This document shows positions 1 to 6,684 of a stretch of DNA of 22,470 nucleotides, piece after piece (positions within the stretch are counted from its first letter, which is position 1; the number at the start of each line of letters is the position of its first letter). The position numbers and the translations under genes were made by a program. The stretch lies in NCBI GenBank assembly GCA_016206815.1, contig JACQQT010000028.1, forward strand, positions 1 through 22,470, read 5' to 3'. Origin of the DNA: Candidatus Omnitrophota bacterium. GTDB taxonomy: Bacteria; Omnitrophota; Omnitrophia; Omnitrophales; Danuiimicrobiaceae. A model generated the notes under the pieces. The model made no database searches. It saw only the letters and a list, made by a program, of their open reading frames with translations, and was not told where the DNA came from.

Positions 1-332
1 AGAGGACCCCAGTCGCGTCCTGCCGGTGTGTAAAACGTAAAAAGGTCCCAAAAACCGGCAACCCCCTGGCGGCCTGCCTGATACAATCCTGAACCGGTTC
101 CCTCAGCAAAACCTTTCCACGCGGCTAGGTAAATCGGGTCGGCCTCGGCTGCCTTCTGAATGATTTCCTTGGGAATCTGAAACGGAGAAGCCACAAGGTA
201 GATGATCCCTCGGCCTAGTTTTTGAATAGGGCCCCTGCCCACCTCCATCGCATAGGCCTGCAACTGGAAACCGCAAACAACCAACATCAAGGCCAGAACC
301 ACTAAACTGGATTTCACTAATTTTGTTTGCAT
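1..332 (-). CDS. TIGR04073-like exosortase-associated secreted protein, 3' end missing
   Basis: The 110 visible residues open with a signal peptide (basic MQTKLVK, a hydrophobic stretch through about residue 22, then QAYA). After it come GRGPIQKLGRGIIYLVASP and an IPKEI motif at about residues 53-57. Next are a glycine-rich KGFAEGTGSG segment and an aromatic FWDLFTFYTPAG segment. This order (small R/K-L-GRG motif, IP.EI, glycine-rich helix, then F.F..P) is what I know of the TIGR04073 family, found in organisms with exosortase/PEP-CTERM systems; its biochemical function is unknown. The start at 332 has a good ribosome-binding site (AAGGAAA). It lies 29 nt after the greA stop on the same strand, so it may be the last gene of the thiF operon. 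The C-terminus is off the left edge. The family call is from memory of the motif pattern, so moderate confidence. Confidence 0.65.
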   Translation of the reverse strand, partial: MQTKLVKSSLVVLALMLVVCGFQLQAYAMEVGRGPIQKLGRGIIYLVASPFQIPKEIIQKAAEADPIYLAAWKGFAEGTGSGLYQAGRQGVAGFWDLFTFYTPAGRDWGP

Positions 333-361
333 GGAATTTCCTTTTTAGAATTTTCGACTGA

Positions 362-835
362 TTAACGTGAAATCTTTAAAATTTCGTAGGGGACAATGCC
401 GGCCGGAACCCGAACTTCCACCGTTTCTCCCTTGGCATGACCGAGAAGTGCTTTGCCGATAGGGGTGGAAATCGCGATCTTTCCGTTGTGAACGTCTGCT
501 TCATCCTCTGCCACGAACGTAAAGGTTACTTTCTCACCGGTCTTTTTATTTTTGAGTTCCACGGTCGTTCCGAAATAAACCTTATCGGTAGGTGCATTCG
601 TGACATCCACCACCTTCGCGCGGGTCAATTTGTCTTCCAGTGTCCGAATACGGGATTCAAGCTGCGCTTTTGCCTCTTTCGCCGTATCATACTCCGCATT
701 TTCGCGGAGATCTCCGTGAGCGCGAGCCGTTTCAAGCTGCCTTGCGACCTCCACGCGCTTGACGGACTTCAAGGTTTGGAGATCCTGTTTTAATTTTTCA
801 TAACCTTCCGGCGTCAAGATCACAGGGTCCGTCAT
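362..835 (-). CDS. greA: Transcription elongation factor GreA
   Basis: GreA rescues backtracked RNA polymerase by inserting its coiled coil into the secondary channel and stimulating cleavage of the transcript 3' end. The 157-residue product has the family's usual length. An N-terminal antiparallel coiled coil (about residues 10-75) carries the acidic-tip signature GDLRENAEYD at residues 41-50. The C-terminal FKBP-like domain (about 80-157) holds ISTPIGKALLGHAKGETVEV, as in the family. Its start overlaps the upstream cysteine desulfurase stop by 4 nt (ATGA), suggesting translational coupling. Placement behind sulfur-transfer genes rather than near lysS or carB is unremarkable but not the commonest arrangement. 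Confidence 0.96.
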   Translation of the reverse strand: MTDPVILTPEGYEKLKQDLQTLKSVKRVEVARQLETARAHGDLRENAEYDTAKEAKAQLESRIRTLEDKLTRAKVVDVTNAPTDKVYFGTTVELKNKKTGEKVTFTFVAEDEADVHNGKIAISTPIGKALLGHAKGETVEVRVPAGIVPYEILKISR

Positions 836-1986
836 GACACCGCCATCTGACTTTGGATTTGGCGAACCGCACGGACGGCCTGTTCAATTTCATCCAAGGT
901 GTTGAAGTATCCCGGACTTAAACGAACGCTTCCCTGAGGGAAAGTGCCGAGCGCCTCATGCATCAGAGGAGCGCAATGAAGGCCGGCCCGTGAAGCAATC
1001 TGAAACGATTGATCGAGCACCAAACTCAATTCCTGCGGTTCAATCCCCTCCACCACAAAAGAAACCGGGGCCGCCGAACGCGCCACATCTTCGGTCCCGT
1101 ACAACTTCAAACCGCTGACGCCCAGAAGCCCCTCACGCAAAGCTTTGACCAGCCGGCGTTCATGCGTTTGAATTTTGGAAATACCTTCCTGCACAATAAA
1201 TTCAACCCCCTCCCTTAACCCGACGATTCCCACGGAGTTCGGCGTTCCCCCTTCCAATAAAAAAGGGAAAACTTCGGGCTGAGTCTGAGACTCGGAATCG
1301 AAACCGGTTCCCCCTTCGCGCCAGGGAATCAATTTTGCCCGGTGACTCACATACAATCCGCAGGTCCCAGTAGGGCCGTAGAGCGACTTGTGGCCCGGGA
1401 AAGCCAGCAAATCAATGAAATCCCGCTCGACATCAATCGGAACCACGCCGGCGGTTTGCGCCGCATCCACCAATAAAAGAAGTCCTGCTTCCCGGACGCA
1501 CCTGCCGATTTCCAGAATCGGCTGGACCGCGCCGACCACATTGGATGCGTGCGTCATGGCAATTAATTTTGTATTTTTGCGGAAGGCTTTTTTAATATCC
1601 TTTGGATCGATAAATCCTTCGGCATTCGGACGAATTTTCGTCACCGTAATCCGCTTGGCAATTTCCAAAGCATTCAAAGGACGCAGGACCGAGTTATGCT
1701 CGAGAACTGTCGTGATCGCATGATCTCCGTCGCGCAAAACACCCTTGATGGCGATATTCAGCGAATCGGTGCAATTAAGCGTAAAAATGATTCGTTCCGG
1801 TTCCGGAGCCCCGAAAAATTTGGCGAGCACGCTCCGCGCCTGAACAATTTGAGCTTCTGCGGCCACCGAAAGCCGATGCCCCGAGCGGCCCGGATTGGCG
1901 GCCTCTTCGCGCAGGAATTGGTTCATCCGGTCGTAAACCCGTTTGGGCTTTGGAAAAGAAGTGGCGGCGTTATCGAGATAAATCAT
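832..1986 (-). CDS. Class V aminotransferase, SufS-like cysteine desulfurase family
   Basis: A PLP enzyme that most likely takes sulfur from cysteine as a protein-bound persulfide. The 384-residue protein begins MIYLDNAATSFPKP, typical of this family (TIGR01977 type). Visible landmarks are His98 in LEHNS, Asp174 in VDAAQTAG (PLP ring contact), the Schiff-base Lys200 in FPGHKSLYGP and the likely persulfide Cys338 in RAGLHCAPLMH. That last context resembles SufS-type group II enzymes rather than IscS. Its start codon directly abuts the stop of the upstream ThiF-like gene, and its stop overlaps greA by 4 nt, so the three are co-translated. The pairing suggests that it charges a sulfur carrier activated by the ThiF-like enzyme, for thiamine thiazole or another sulfur cofactor. 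The real sulfur acceptor is not visible here. Confidence 0.9.
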   Translation of the reverse strand: MIYLDNAATSFPKPKRVYDRMNQFLREEAANPGRSGHRLSVAAEAQIVQARSVLAKFFGAPEPERIIFTLNCTDSLNIAIKGVLRDGDHAITTVLEHNSVLRPLNALEIAKRITVTKIRPNAEGFIDPKDIKKAFRKNTKLIAMTHASNVVGAVQPILEIGRCVREAGLLLLVDAAQTAGVVPIDVERDFIDLLAFPGHKSLYGPTGTCGLYVSHRAKLIPWREGGTGFDSESQTQPEVFPFLLEGGTPNSVGIVGLREGVEFIVQEGISKIQTHERRLVKALREGLLGVSGLKLYGTEDVARSAAPVSFVVEGIEPQELSLVLDQSFQIASRAGLHCAPLMHEALGTFPQGSVRLSPGYFNTLDEIEQAVRAVRQIQSQMAVS

Positions 1987-3015
1987 TTAAACACCGATGT
2001 ATTTTGAATAAATGGTTTTCGCTTGGGCCGGATCGTTGGTTCCCTTGATAATTGCACGGCCGTCCGGAAAAATCGAAAATTCGTAACCATCAATTTTGGC
2101 TTGAAACATAAAAGGATTAAATTTGACCTCCCCTGTCTTTTCAAACCGGCCGGCCAGTTCCTTGAAATCAAGTTTGATCCGATCGGGACGCGTAATCTGG
2201 ACTGCGTTTCGGCCGCAAAGGGTCGTCGTTTTGGGAGCGCTATCGCCTGTCAAGAATTGGAACGCTTGCCGTTTGCACGTCGGACAATCGGTTGCTTCCC
2301 GAAGTCCTTCCAACTTGAACGATTTGGTTTCACGCGTCCAAACATCGTAACTGTAAAGCGAGCGATTGATCTCTTTTGCATTCCCGGTCAAAAGCTTAAT
2401 GGCTTCCGTTGCTTCAAGCGATGCAATCACGGCAGAAGCGGTCGCAATGATGCCTGCCGTATCACAGGTCGGCGTCAGCTCCGGCGGAGGCGCAGATTCA
2501 AACACGCATCTCAGGCAAGGCGTCTCATTCGGAATAATCGTCATCGTCAGGCCGTGGCTTCCGATCACAGCGCCATAAATCCAAGGCTTCTTTGCTTTCA
2601 CGCAAGCATCGTTAATCAAAAAGCGGGTTTCAAAATTATCGGTCCCGTCCAGAACCAAGTCTACATCCTGAACCCATCTCTCGATATTGGTGTAATTCAC
2701 ATCCGAGACGATGGATTCAATTTGAATGGAAGAATTAATTTGTTTGATTTTCCGATCGGCGGCGATGGCTTTGGGAAGATTTTCTTTAATGTCATTCTCA
2801 TCAAAAAGGACCTGCCGCTGAAGATTATTCAATTCGATGAAATCGCGGTCCACAATGCGGATAAAACCGACTCCCGCGCGGGCCAGCGTATTCACCAAAA
2901 TGGTTCCGAGCGCACCGCACCCGATGATCGTGATGCGGCTTTCCACCAGCTTGCGCTGGCCGGCTTCCCCGATCTTATTGAATAAATATTGTCTGTGGTA
3001 ACGTGAGATATCCAT
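1987..3015 (-). CDS. thiF: ThiF/MoeB-family E1-like adenylyltransferase with C-terminal extension
   Basis: The family adenylates the C-terminal Gly-Gly of a ubiquitin-like sulfur carrier (ThiS or MoaD) so that it can accept sulfur. The 342 residues open with RYHRQYLFNKIGEAGQ, then the nucleotide-binding GCGALG (32-37). DGTDNFETRFLIND follows at about 123-136. Zinc-site pairs are Cys167/Cys170 and Cys244/Cys247, and Cys184 (TPTCDTAG) is at the catalytic-cysteine position. From about residue 265 a further domain begins with LCGRNAVQI, resembling the tail on Bacillus-type ThiF/MoeB proteins; it is not a rhodanese domain. The gene is followed immediately by a cysteine desulfurase. ThiF versus MoeB cannot be settled from sequence alone, and no thiS or moaD is visible nearby. 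There is no normal ribosome-binding site, because a terminator U-tract lies directly before the ATG. Confidence 0.85.
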   Translation of the reverse strand: MDISRYHRQYLFNKIGEAGQRKLVESRITIIGCGALGTILVNTLARAGVGFIRIVDRDFIELNNLQRQVLFDENDIKENLPKAIAADRKIKQINSSIQIESIVSDVNYTNIERWVQDVDLVLDGTDNFETRFLINDACVKAKKPWIYGAVIGSHGLTMTIIPNETPCLRCVFESAPPPELTPTCDTAGIIATASAVIASLEATEAIKLLTGNAKEINRSLYSYDVWTRETKSFKLEGLREATDCPTCKRQAFQFLTGDSAPKTTTLCGRNAVQITRPDRIKLDFKELAGRFEKTGEVKFNPFMFQAKIDGYEFSIFPDGRAIIKGTNDPAQAKTIYSKYIGV

Positions 3016-3044
3016 AAAAAAACCCGGCGGTTTTCCCGTCGGGT
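3016..3044 (-). terminator. Intrinsic terminator abutting the thiF start codon
   Basis: Read on the minus strand, the arm ACCCGACGG, a short A-rich loop and the arm CCGCCGGGT form a stem with one mismatch. Seven Ts follow and run directly into the thiF ATG. It is a textbook rho-independent terminator, but it sits downstream of the only visible promoter of the thiF operon. It is therefore more likely a conditional (attenuator) terminator than the end of a separate gene. Confidence 0.8.
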
Positions 3045-3150
3045 GTTTTCTCTAAAACGTGCGTTTTCCTTTTGGGTTATTTAGCACATTTCAGTCCGCC
3101 ATCTTTCTGGCTGACCTGCGGAGCAAGCGACCCGACAAATCACCGCGTGA
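3016..3150 (-). promoter_or_regulatory. Structured 5' leader, candidate attenuator or riboswitch for thiF operon
   Basis: From the predicted start near 3150 to the thiF ATG, about 135 nt contain no convincing ORF but several helices. GCGG/CCGC encloses the first segment. A bulged stem pairs CA-GTC-GCC with GGC-GAC-TG (about 3094-3118, with single-nt bulges). AUGUGC pairs with GCACGU. The terminator comes last. The leader segment GUCGGGU (3136-3130) is perfectly complementary to ACCCGAC (3044-3038), the 5' arm of the terminator, and G-U pairs can extend it. That gives mutually exclusive terminator and antiterminator folds. I see none of the TPP riboswitch consensus (CUGAGA, ACCUGAU), although TPP would be the expected ligand. 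A free small RNA ending at this terminator is the alternative. Confidence 0.6.
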
Positions 3151-3156
3151 GGAGAT

Positions 3157-3185
3157 ACTATAACATACGAAGATAATGAGGACAA
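3157..3185 (-). promoter_or_regulatory. Sigma-70 promoter for the thiF leader and operon
   Basis: On the minus strand, TTGTCC (3185-3180) and TATAGT (3162-3157) are separated by exactly 17 nt. This is a good sigma-70-type match, giving a start near 3150. It is the only strong promoter seen between queF and thiF on this strand. Confidence 0.65.
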
Positions 3186-3205
3186 GATTCTTCTGGGTTC
3201 TCTTT

Positions 3206-3226
3206 CCTCCCCCTCGATGGGGGAGG
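3206..3226. repeat. Short palindromic intergenic repeat (CCTCCCCC/GGGGGAGG)
   Basis: An 8-bp perfect stem, CCTCCCCC/GGGGGAGG, with a 5-nt loop lies in the gene-free stretch between the thiF promoter and queF. A related CTCCCC/GGGGAG hairpin occurs at 19671-19685. It looks like a dispersed extragenic palindrome. The rest of 3186-3369 shows no gene or motif I can name. Confidence 0.6.
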
Positions 3227-3369
3227 ATGAAGGCGGGGGTAATTTGATTATCTTAAATATATACAATTAAATAGGTTATGATGATTTCTATTCCCAATCA
3301 AACCCCGTACCGGCGCCGACGCGCGAGTACTTATCGCGGGTGCCTACCACTTCATCCAGTTCTTTTGCT

Positions 3370-3439
3370 GTCATTCCCCCGTACGGGGGAATCCAGCATC
3401 CTATTCTGCTTGCTGGACCCCCGCATTCACGGGGGTGAC
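3370..3439. repeat. Composite palindromic repeat, copy 1
   Basis: Three hairpins in a row: CCCCCGTACGGGGG, a CCAGC...GCTGG stem, and CCCCCG...CGGGGG, bounded by GTCATTC and GGTGAC. The same architecture and nearly the same sequence recur at 9684-9743, where the middle hairpin is shorter. It lies upstream of queF in noncoding DNA. Such multi-hairpin elements are dispersed extragenic palindromes; no coding capacity is credible. Confidence 0.85.
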
Positions 3440-3495
3440 ACGCTGCTTAAACTTAGCACTACATCAAGTGGGATACGCCCCTTATCGCCTCGGAC

Positions 3496-3523
3496 TTGAG
3501 GTCCGAGTGCGATCATGTATAAT
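3496..3523 (+). promoter_or_regulatory. queF promoter giving a leaderless mRNA
   Basis: A perfect TATAAT (3518-3523) is preceded 16 nt upstream by TTGAGG (3496-3501). The hexamer TTGAGG lies in and next to the loop of a 7-bp hairpin (3489-3507). The predicted start is about 7 nt after the -10 box, at the queF ATG (3530). Confidence 0.6.
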
Positions 3524-3529
3524 GCCTAC

Positions 3530-3886
3530 ATGCCGACACAACCATCGAAAAACCTAGAAACGTTTCCAAATCCCAATCCTGAGCGGGATTATGTCATTAA
3601 TTTTGAATGTCCTGAATTTACCTGCCTATGTCCCAAAACCGGGCAGCCTGATTTTGCCACGATCAAAATCGAGTATGTACCGGATCAATTGTGCGTGGAA
3701 TTGAAATCGCTGAAGCTTTACTTGTGGTCCTACCGAAATGAAGGCACTTTTCATGAAGCGGTCACGAATCAAATTTTAGATGACCTCGTCAAGGCAACAA
3801 AACCAAGGCGGATGAAAGTGGTGGGTGATTTTTTTGTCCGCGGCGGGATCCACACGGTGGTAACGGTAAATTATCAAAAGCAATAA
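3530..3886 (+). CDS. queF: NADPH-dependent preQ0 reductase QueF (queuosine biosynthesis)
   Basis: QueF reduces the nitrile of 7-cyano-7-deazaguanine (preQ0) to the amine preQ1 using NADPH, on the route to queuosine in tRNA. The 118-residue protein is of the short, unimodular type. Cys34 in LCPKTGQPDF is the nucleophile that forms the thioimide, and Asp41 follows at the conserved spacing. ELKSLKLYLWSYRNEGTFHE contains the NADPH-binding stretch and ends with Glu76, the substrate-binding glutamate. I chose the ATG at 3530 rather than the in-frame ATG at 3515 because the latter lies upstream of and into the -10 box. No ribosome-binding site precedes either start. It is a single-gene unit that converges on the DUF2490-like gene; no other queuosine genes are visible. 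Confidence 0.95.
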   Translation: MPTQPSKNLETFPNPNPERDYVINFECPEFTCLCPKTGQPDFATIKIEYVPDQLCVELKSLKLYLWSYRNEGTFHEAVTNQILDDLVKATKPRRMKVVGDFFVRGGIHTVVTVNYQKQ

Positions 3887-3911
3887 ATTAAATCGAAATA
3901 TTTAAACACCG

Positions 3912-4622
3912 CTATAATTTGACGGAAAATTTGGTGCCGAAAATATGGTTGGAATTCCAATCCTCTCTTACACTCCGTTGGCTTTGCAGCATATAATAGA
4001 AGCCAATGCTGGGACGAATGCCCTTCGCCTCACCCAACGGAAAAGAGGCCCCGATATAAACCCGGTTCTGATTCCAAGCATCCCGCTCTAACTCATAAAA
4101 CAGATCATTTTCCACGTAGGGCTTGAAATGGTATCCGAAAAGTTCGGCATGATAACTGATGCCTGGTTTAATGCGAAAACGCCATTCTTCTTCGCCCGAA
4201 CTCCCTTGAATTTGTCTCAACTCTACGCGCCCTCTCACCGAAAAATTCCATCGGCCCAAACTGATGTTGGGCGTCACATCGAGCTCCCCCCGATGCTCCC
4301 ATTTCGGCTGGCCGCTTTTACCTTGATTGCGAGCGAACAAATAATTGAAGCTAAAGTTTAAGAATTTCGAAGGTTTCCATTTCAAGCCTTGACGGTGTTC
4401 ATGATAAAAAAAGTCACTTGCATCATCACGAAGCCTAAATTCCGGATTGTAAAAAATTTCAAATTGAGAGCCGAGTCCTTTAGAAATTTCATACTTACTC
4501 CAATGCTGGAAATCATCACGGGCCCAAGCGATTGGATGATGGAGTAATTGCAGAAAAAACAAAGCCGACCACAAACCGATGCAACCGACTATCCATTTCT
4601 GGATTTGCTTGTGAATCCTCAT
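3912..4622 (-). CDS. DUF2490-like outer-membrane beta-barrel protein
   Basis: Residues 1 to about 35 form a signal peptide (basic start, long hydrophobic stretch, cleavage near AWA). The mature part is a run of alternating amphipathic strands rich in Trp, Tyr and Phe, such as FEIFYNPEFRLRDD, LNFSFNYLFARN and WRFRIKPGISYHA. It ends with NRVYIGASFPLG and a C-terminal IFGTKFSVKL. This matches what I know of DUF2490, a family of small outer-membrane barrels of unknown cargo. It has a strong ribosome-binding site (AAGGAG). It lies next to phoR with its own upstream region carrying a Pho-box-like repeat, so a role at the cell surface under phosphate stress is plausible but inferred. Confidence 0.75.
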   Translation of the reverse strand: MRIHKQIQKWIVGCIGLWSALFFLQLLHHPIAWARDDFQHWSKYEISKGLGSQFEIFYNPEFRLRDDASDFFYHEHRQGLKWKPSKFLNFSFNYLFARNQGKSGQPKWEHRGELDVTPNISLGRWNFSVRGRVELRQIQGSSGEEEWRFRIKPGISYHAELFGYHFKPYVENDLFYELERDAWNQNRVYIGASFPLGEAKGIRPSIGFYYMLQSQRSVREDWNSNHIFGTKFSVKL

Positions 4623-4718
4623 AAAATATCTCCTTCACTTAAACACATGATTAACACTATGGCCTTCCAAATATAGAAGTTATTCTCGACAATTTGTGTC
4701 ATGTTGATTCAAGGGTGT

Positions 4719-4735
4719 GGTAAATTACATGTAAA
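4719..4735 (-). promoter_or_regulatory. Pho-box-like direct repeat upstream of the DUF2490-like gene
   Basis: On the minus strand, TTTACA, 5 nt, then TTTACC: two hexamers at an 11-nt period. The pstS upstream region in this window has TTTACA-N5-TTTACG-N5-TAAACA at the same period, which makes a PhoB site here credible. It lies about 97 nt upstream of the gene start. The remainder of the 4623-4805 spacer shows only the ribosome-binding site and no clear -10/-35 pair. Confidence 0.45.
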
Positions 4736-4805
4736 ATTAAGGGTTCTTTCGCTCTATCTATCGGCGGAAACGTCAGCTTAATTTAAAGAGAAAAGGAAGA
4801 TTGCG

Positions 4806-5996
4806 TTAGCAGGTTTGCGCTGCGGGCACCGTAAAGAAGAACTTGGAACCCTTGCCCACTCTGCTTTCACACCAAATGCGGCCGCCGTGGGCCTCGACTA
4901 AATGCTTCACAATGGAAAGCCCGAGACCGGTGCCTCCCAGCTCGCGCGAGCGCGCTTTATCCGCACGGAAAAAACGCTCAAAAATCCTGGGGATATTTTC
5001 CTGCGGAATGCCGGCACCTGTGTCACTCACAGAAACGCTCATCTCTTTGCCCGTCTCTTGCGCCTCTAAGACAATCCGCCCGCCTTCCCGGTTGAATTTA
5101 ATGGCGTTGTCCACCAAATTAATCAAAATTTGTTTCAGCCGGTCTCGGTCCGCAAAAACCGATGTCCCTTGTTTGATGCGATTCTCAACCGTAATCTTCT
5201 TCTCCTGAACCGACGATTGGAAACGAACGAGAATCTGCCGGACGGTCTCGGCCAAATCGACCGTCTCCGGTTTTAAAGGAACGGATTTCGATTCGATTTG
5301 AGACAATTCGAGTAAATCATCAATGAGTCTATTGAGGCGGTCCGTATCGTTCTCCATCATCTCCAAAAAACTTTTTGCTCGTTCCGGATCCTGGACCGCC
5401 CCTCTTAAAAGCGTCTCGACAAATCCTTTCAGCGACGTCAGCGGTGTCTTCAGTTCGTGCGACACATTCGCAACAAACTCTTGCCGAAGCTTCTCAAGCT
5501 TTCTGATTTCGGTCACATCATGGAAAACAAGAATGCCGGAAACCGCTCCGCCGCTTTTTACCCCGACCGTGCCAACCCGTAGCACCATTCCCCTTGGATG
5601 AAAAAGCTCGATTTCTCCTCTGGACACATCTCCGTCTTGAATGGCGCGATCCATCATTTCGTCAATCTTTTGATTTCTGACGACCTCAAGCAACGTTTTG
5701 CCTAAAACAGATTCCTTCTTCGTCTGGAACACTTCTTCAGCGCGGGGGTTAATGGTCAACACTTGTTTGGAAGGCCCCACGGCAATGACACCCTCCCTCA
5801 TATGATCCAAAATGGCGGCTAACTTGCTTTTCTCAACCTCTAATTCCGCAATTTGTTTCCGTAAAGCAGAGGCGGTACGGCCGCTCTCTTGATTTAAACG
5901 AATGCTTTGTTTGATCTGAAACTTCCTAAAAAAGAAAACAAGAAGGGAAAAAGCTACGAGAACAGCAATGAGAGGATATAAGAGGTTAGGTTCCAT
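4806..5996 (-). CDS. phoR: Phosphate-regulon sensor histidine kinase PhoR
   Basis: A 396-residue kinase with one N-terminal membrane segment (about residues 6-23), a short coiled linker and a PAS domain (about 57-165). The HisKA domain carries the phospho-acceptor His180 in VSHELKTPLTSLK. The HATPase domain has the N box (NLVDNAIKFN), G1 (DTGAGIP), F (FERFFRAD) and G2 (GGTGLGLSIVKHLVEAHGG). There is no periplasmic sensor domain, as expected of PhoR, which reads phosphate status through the Pst transporter and PhoU rather than a bound ligand. The gene overlaps phoB by 11 nt. The full pst-phoU operon 10 kb away supports the PhoR assignment over other PAS kinases. Confidence 0.9.
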   Translation of the reverse strand: MEPNLLYPLIAVLVAFSLLVFFFRKFQIKQSIRLNQESGRTASALRKQIAELEVEKSKLAAILDHMREGVIAVGPSKQVLTINPRAEEVFQTKKESVLGKTLLEVVRNQKIDEMMDRAIQDGDVSRGEIELFHPRGMVLRVGTVGVKSGGAVSGILVFHDVTEIRKLEKLRQEFVANVSHELKTPLTSLKGFVETLLRGAVQDPERAKSFLEMMENDTDRLNRLIDDLLELSQIESKSVPLKPETVDLAETVRQILVRFQSSVQEKKITVENRIKQGTSVFADRDRLKQILINLVDNAIKFNREGGRIVLEAQETGKEMSVSVSDTGAGIPQENIPRIFERFFRADKARSRELGGTGLGLSIVKHLVEAHGGRIWCESRVGKGSKFFFTVPAAQTC

Positions 5997-6678
5997 CTTC
6001 GAAACGGTAACCGGTGTTCTTCACCGTGATAATACGCTCTGATTCAGCCTTCAGCTTTTTGCGCAGTTGACCAATGTGCATATCCACGGTTCTGGTTTCA
6101 ATATTGATGGATTGATCATAGCCCCAAACTTGATCCAGCAATATTTCGCGCGACAGCACCCGCCCGTGCGCTTCCAGTAACGTTTTGAGTAAATCGTACT
6201 CTTTAGAGGTCAGATCAACCCCTTTGCCCTTGAGGGTAACGAGATGCTTGTCAACGTCAAGTTCCAGCTGTCCCACTTTTAATATCTTTGCTTTCGGCTT
6301 TTCATGAGCACGGCGTAAAACAGCTTTCACCCGCGCTACAAGCTCACGAGGGCTGAAGGGTTTGGTGATATAATCATCTGCCCCCAATTCCAAACCTAAT
6401 ACTTTGTCCGCTTCCTGGCTCTTGGCTGTCAACATTACGATCGGGATAGCGGATGTTTGATCATCCTGTTTTAAAATTTTACAGATTTCGATCCCGTCGA
6501 TTTCGGGCAACATGAGGTCGAGAAGAATGAGGGCGGGTTTTTGCTTTCGGGCAAGATCAAGCCCGATATCCCCTTTGGAAGCGGTCAGGACACGGTAGCC
6601 TTCCTGTTCGAGATTGTACTTCACAAGCTCGACGATATTTTTCTCATCTTCAACAACGAGAATGGTCTCTTTTACCAT
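5986..6678 (-). CDS. phoB: Phosphate-regulon response regulator PhoB (OmpR/PhoB family)
   Basis: The 230-residue protein has a receiver domain with the acidic pair Asp11/Glu12, the phosphorylated Asp54 (LLDLMLPEIDG), Thr84 and Lys106 (YITKPF). After it comes a winged-helix DNA-binding domain (about 135-228) containing LTSKEYDLLKTLLEAHGRVLSR and RTVDMHIGQLRKKL. Phosphorylated by PhoR, it should bind 11-bp-period Pho boxes; candidates lie upstream of pstS and of the DUF2490-like gene. It starts 6 nt after the TauE-like gene, so phoBR look like the distal part of the cofactor operon rather than having their own promoter; I see no Pho box directly before phoB. Confidence 0.92.
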   Translation of the reverse strand: MVKETILVVEDEKNIVELVKYNLEQEGYRVLTASKGDIGLDLARKQKPALILLDLMLPEIDGIEICKILKQDDQTSAIPIVMLTAKSQEADKVLGLELGADDYITKPFSPRELVARVKAVLRRAHEKPKAKILKVGQLELDVDKHLVTLKGKGVDLTSKEYDLLKTLLEAHGRVLSREILLDQVWGYDQSINIETRTVDMHIGQLRKKLKAESERIITVKNTGYRFEDGT

Positions 6679-6684
6679 ATCGGA

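Noticed and set aside
2023..2985. 320-residue plus-strand ORF opposite thiF
   Set aside because: A shadow of the thiF gene on the other strand, with no family features; other long antisense frames (e.g. 12521-13171, 19912-20595) were rejected for the same reason.
3051..3060. GTTTTAGAG on the minus strand as a CRISPR repeat or tracrRNA
   Set aside because: A short chance match; there is no repeat array, anti-repeat or cas gene.
3091..3102. Tiny ORF M-A-D-stop in the thiF leader as a leader peptide
   Set aside because: Only three codons with a poor ribosome-binding site and no run of regulatory codons; it falls inside a predicted stem.
3016..3150. TPP riboswitch upstream of thiF
   Set aside because: The CUGAGA and ACCUGAU-type conserved segments of the TPP riboswitch are not present on either strand.
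3081..3266. 61-residue minus-strand ORF
   Set aside because: It translates a palindromic repeat and the promoter/leader region; composition is repeat-like (PPPSSSPIEGEE) and it lacks a ribosome-binding site.
3278..3499. 73-residue plus-strand ORF upstream of queF
   Set aside because: It translates straight through the three-hairpin repeat; no family resemblance.
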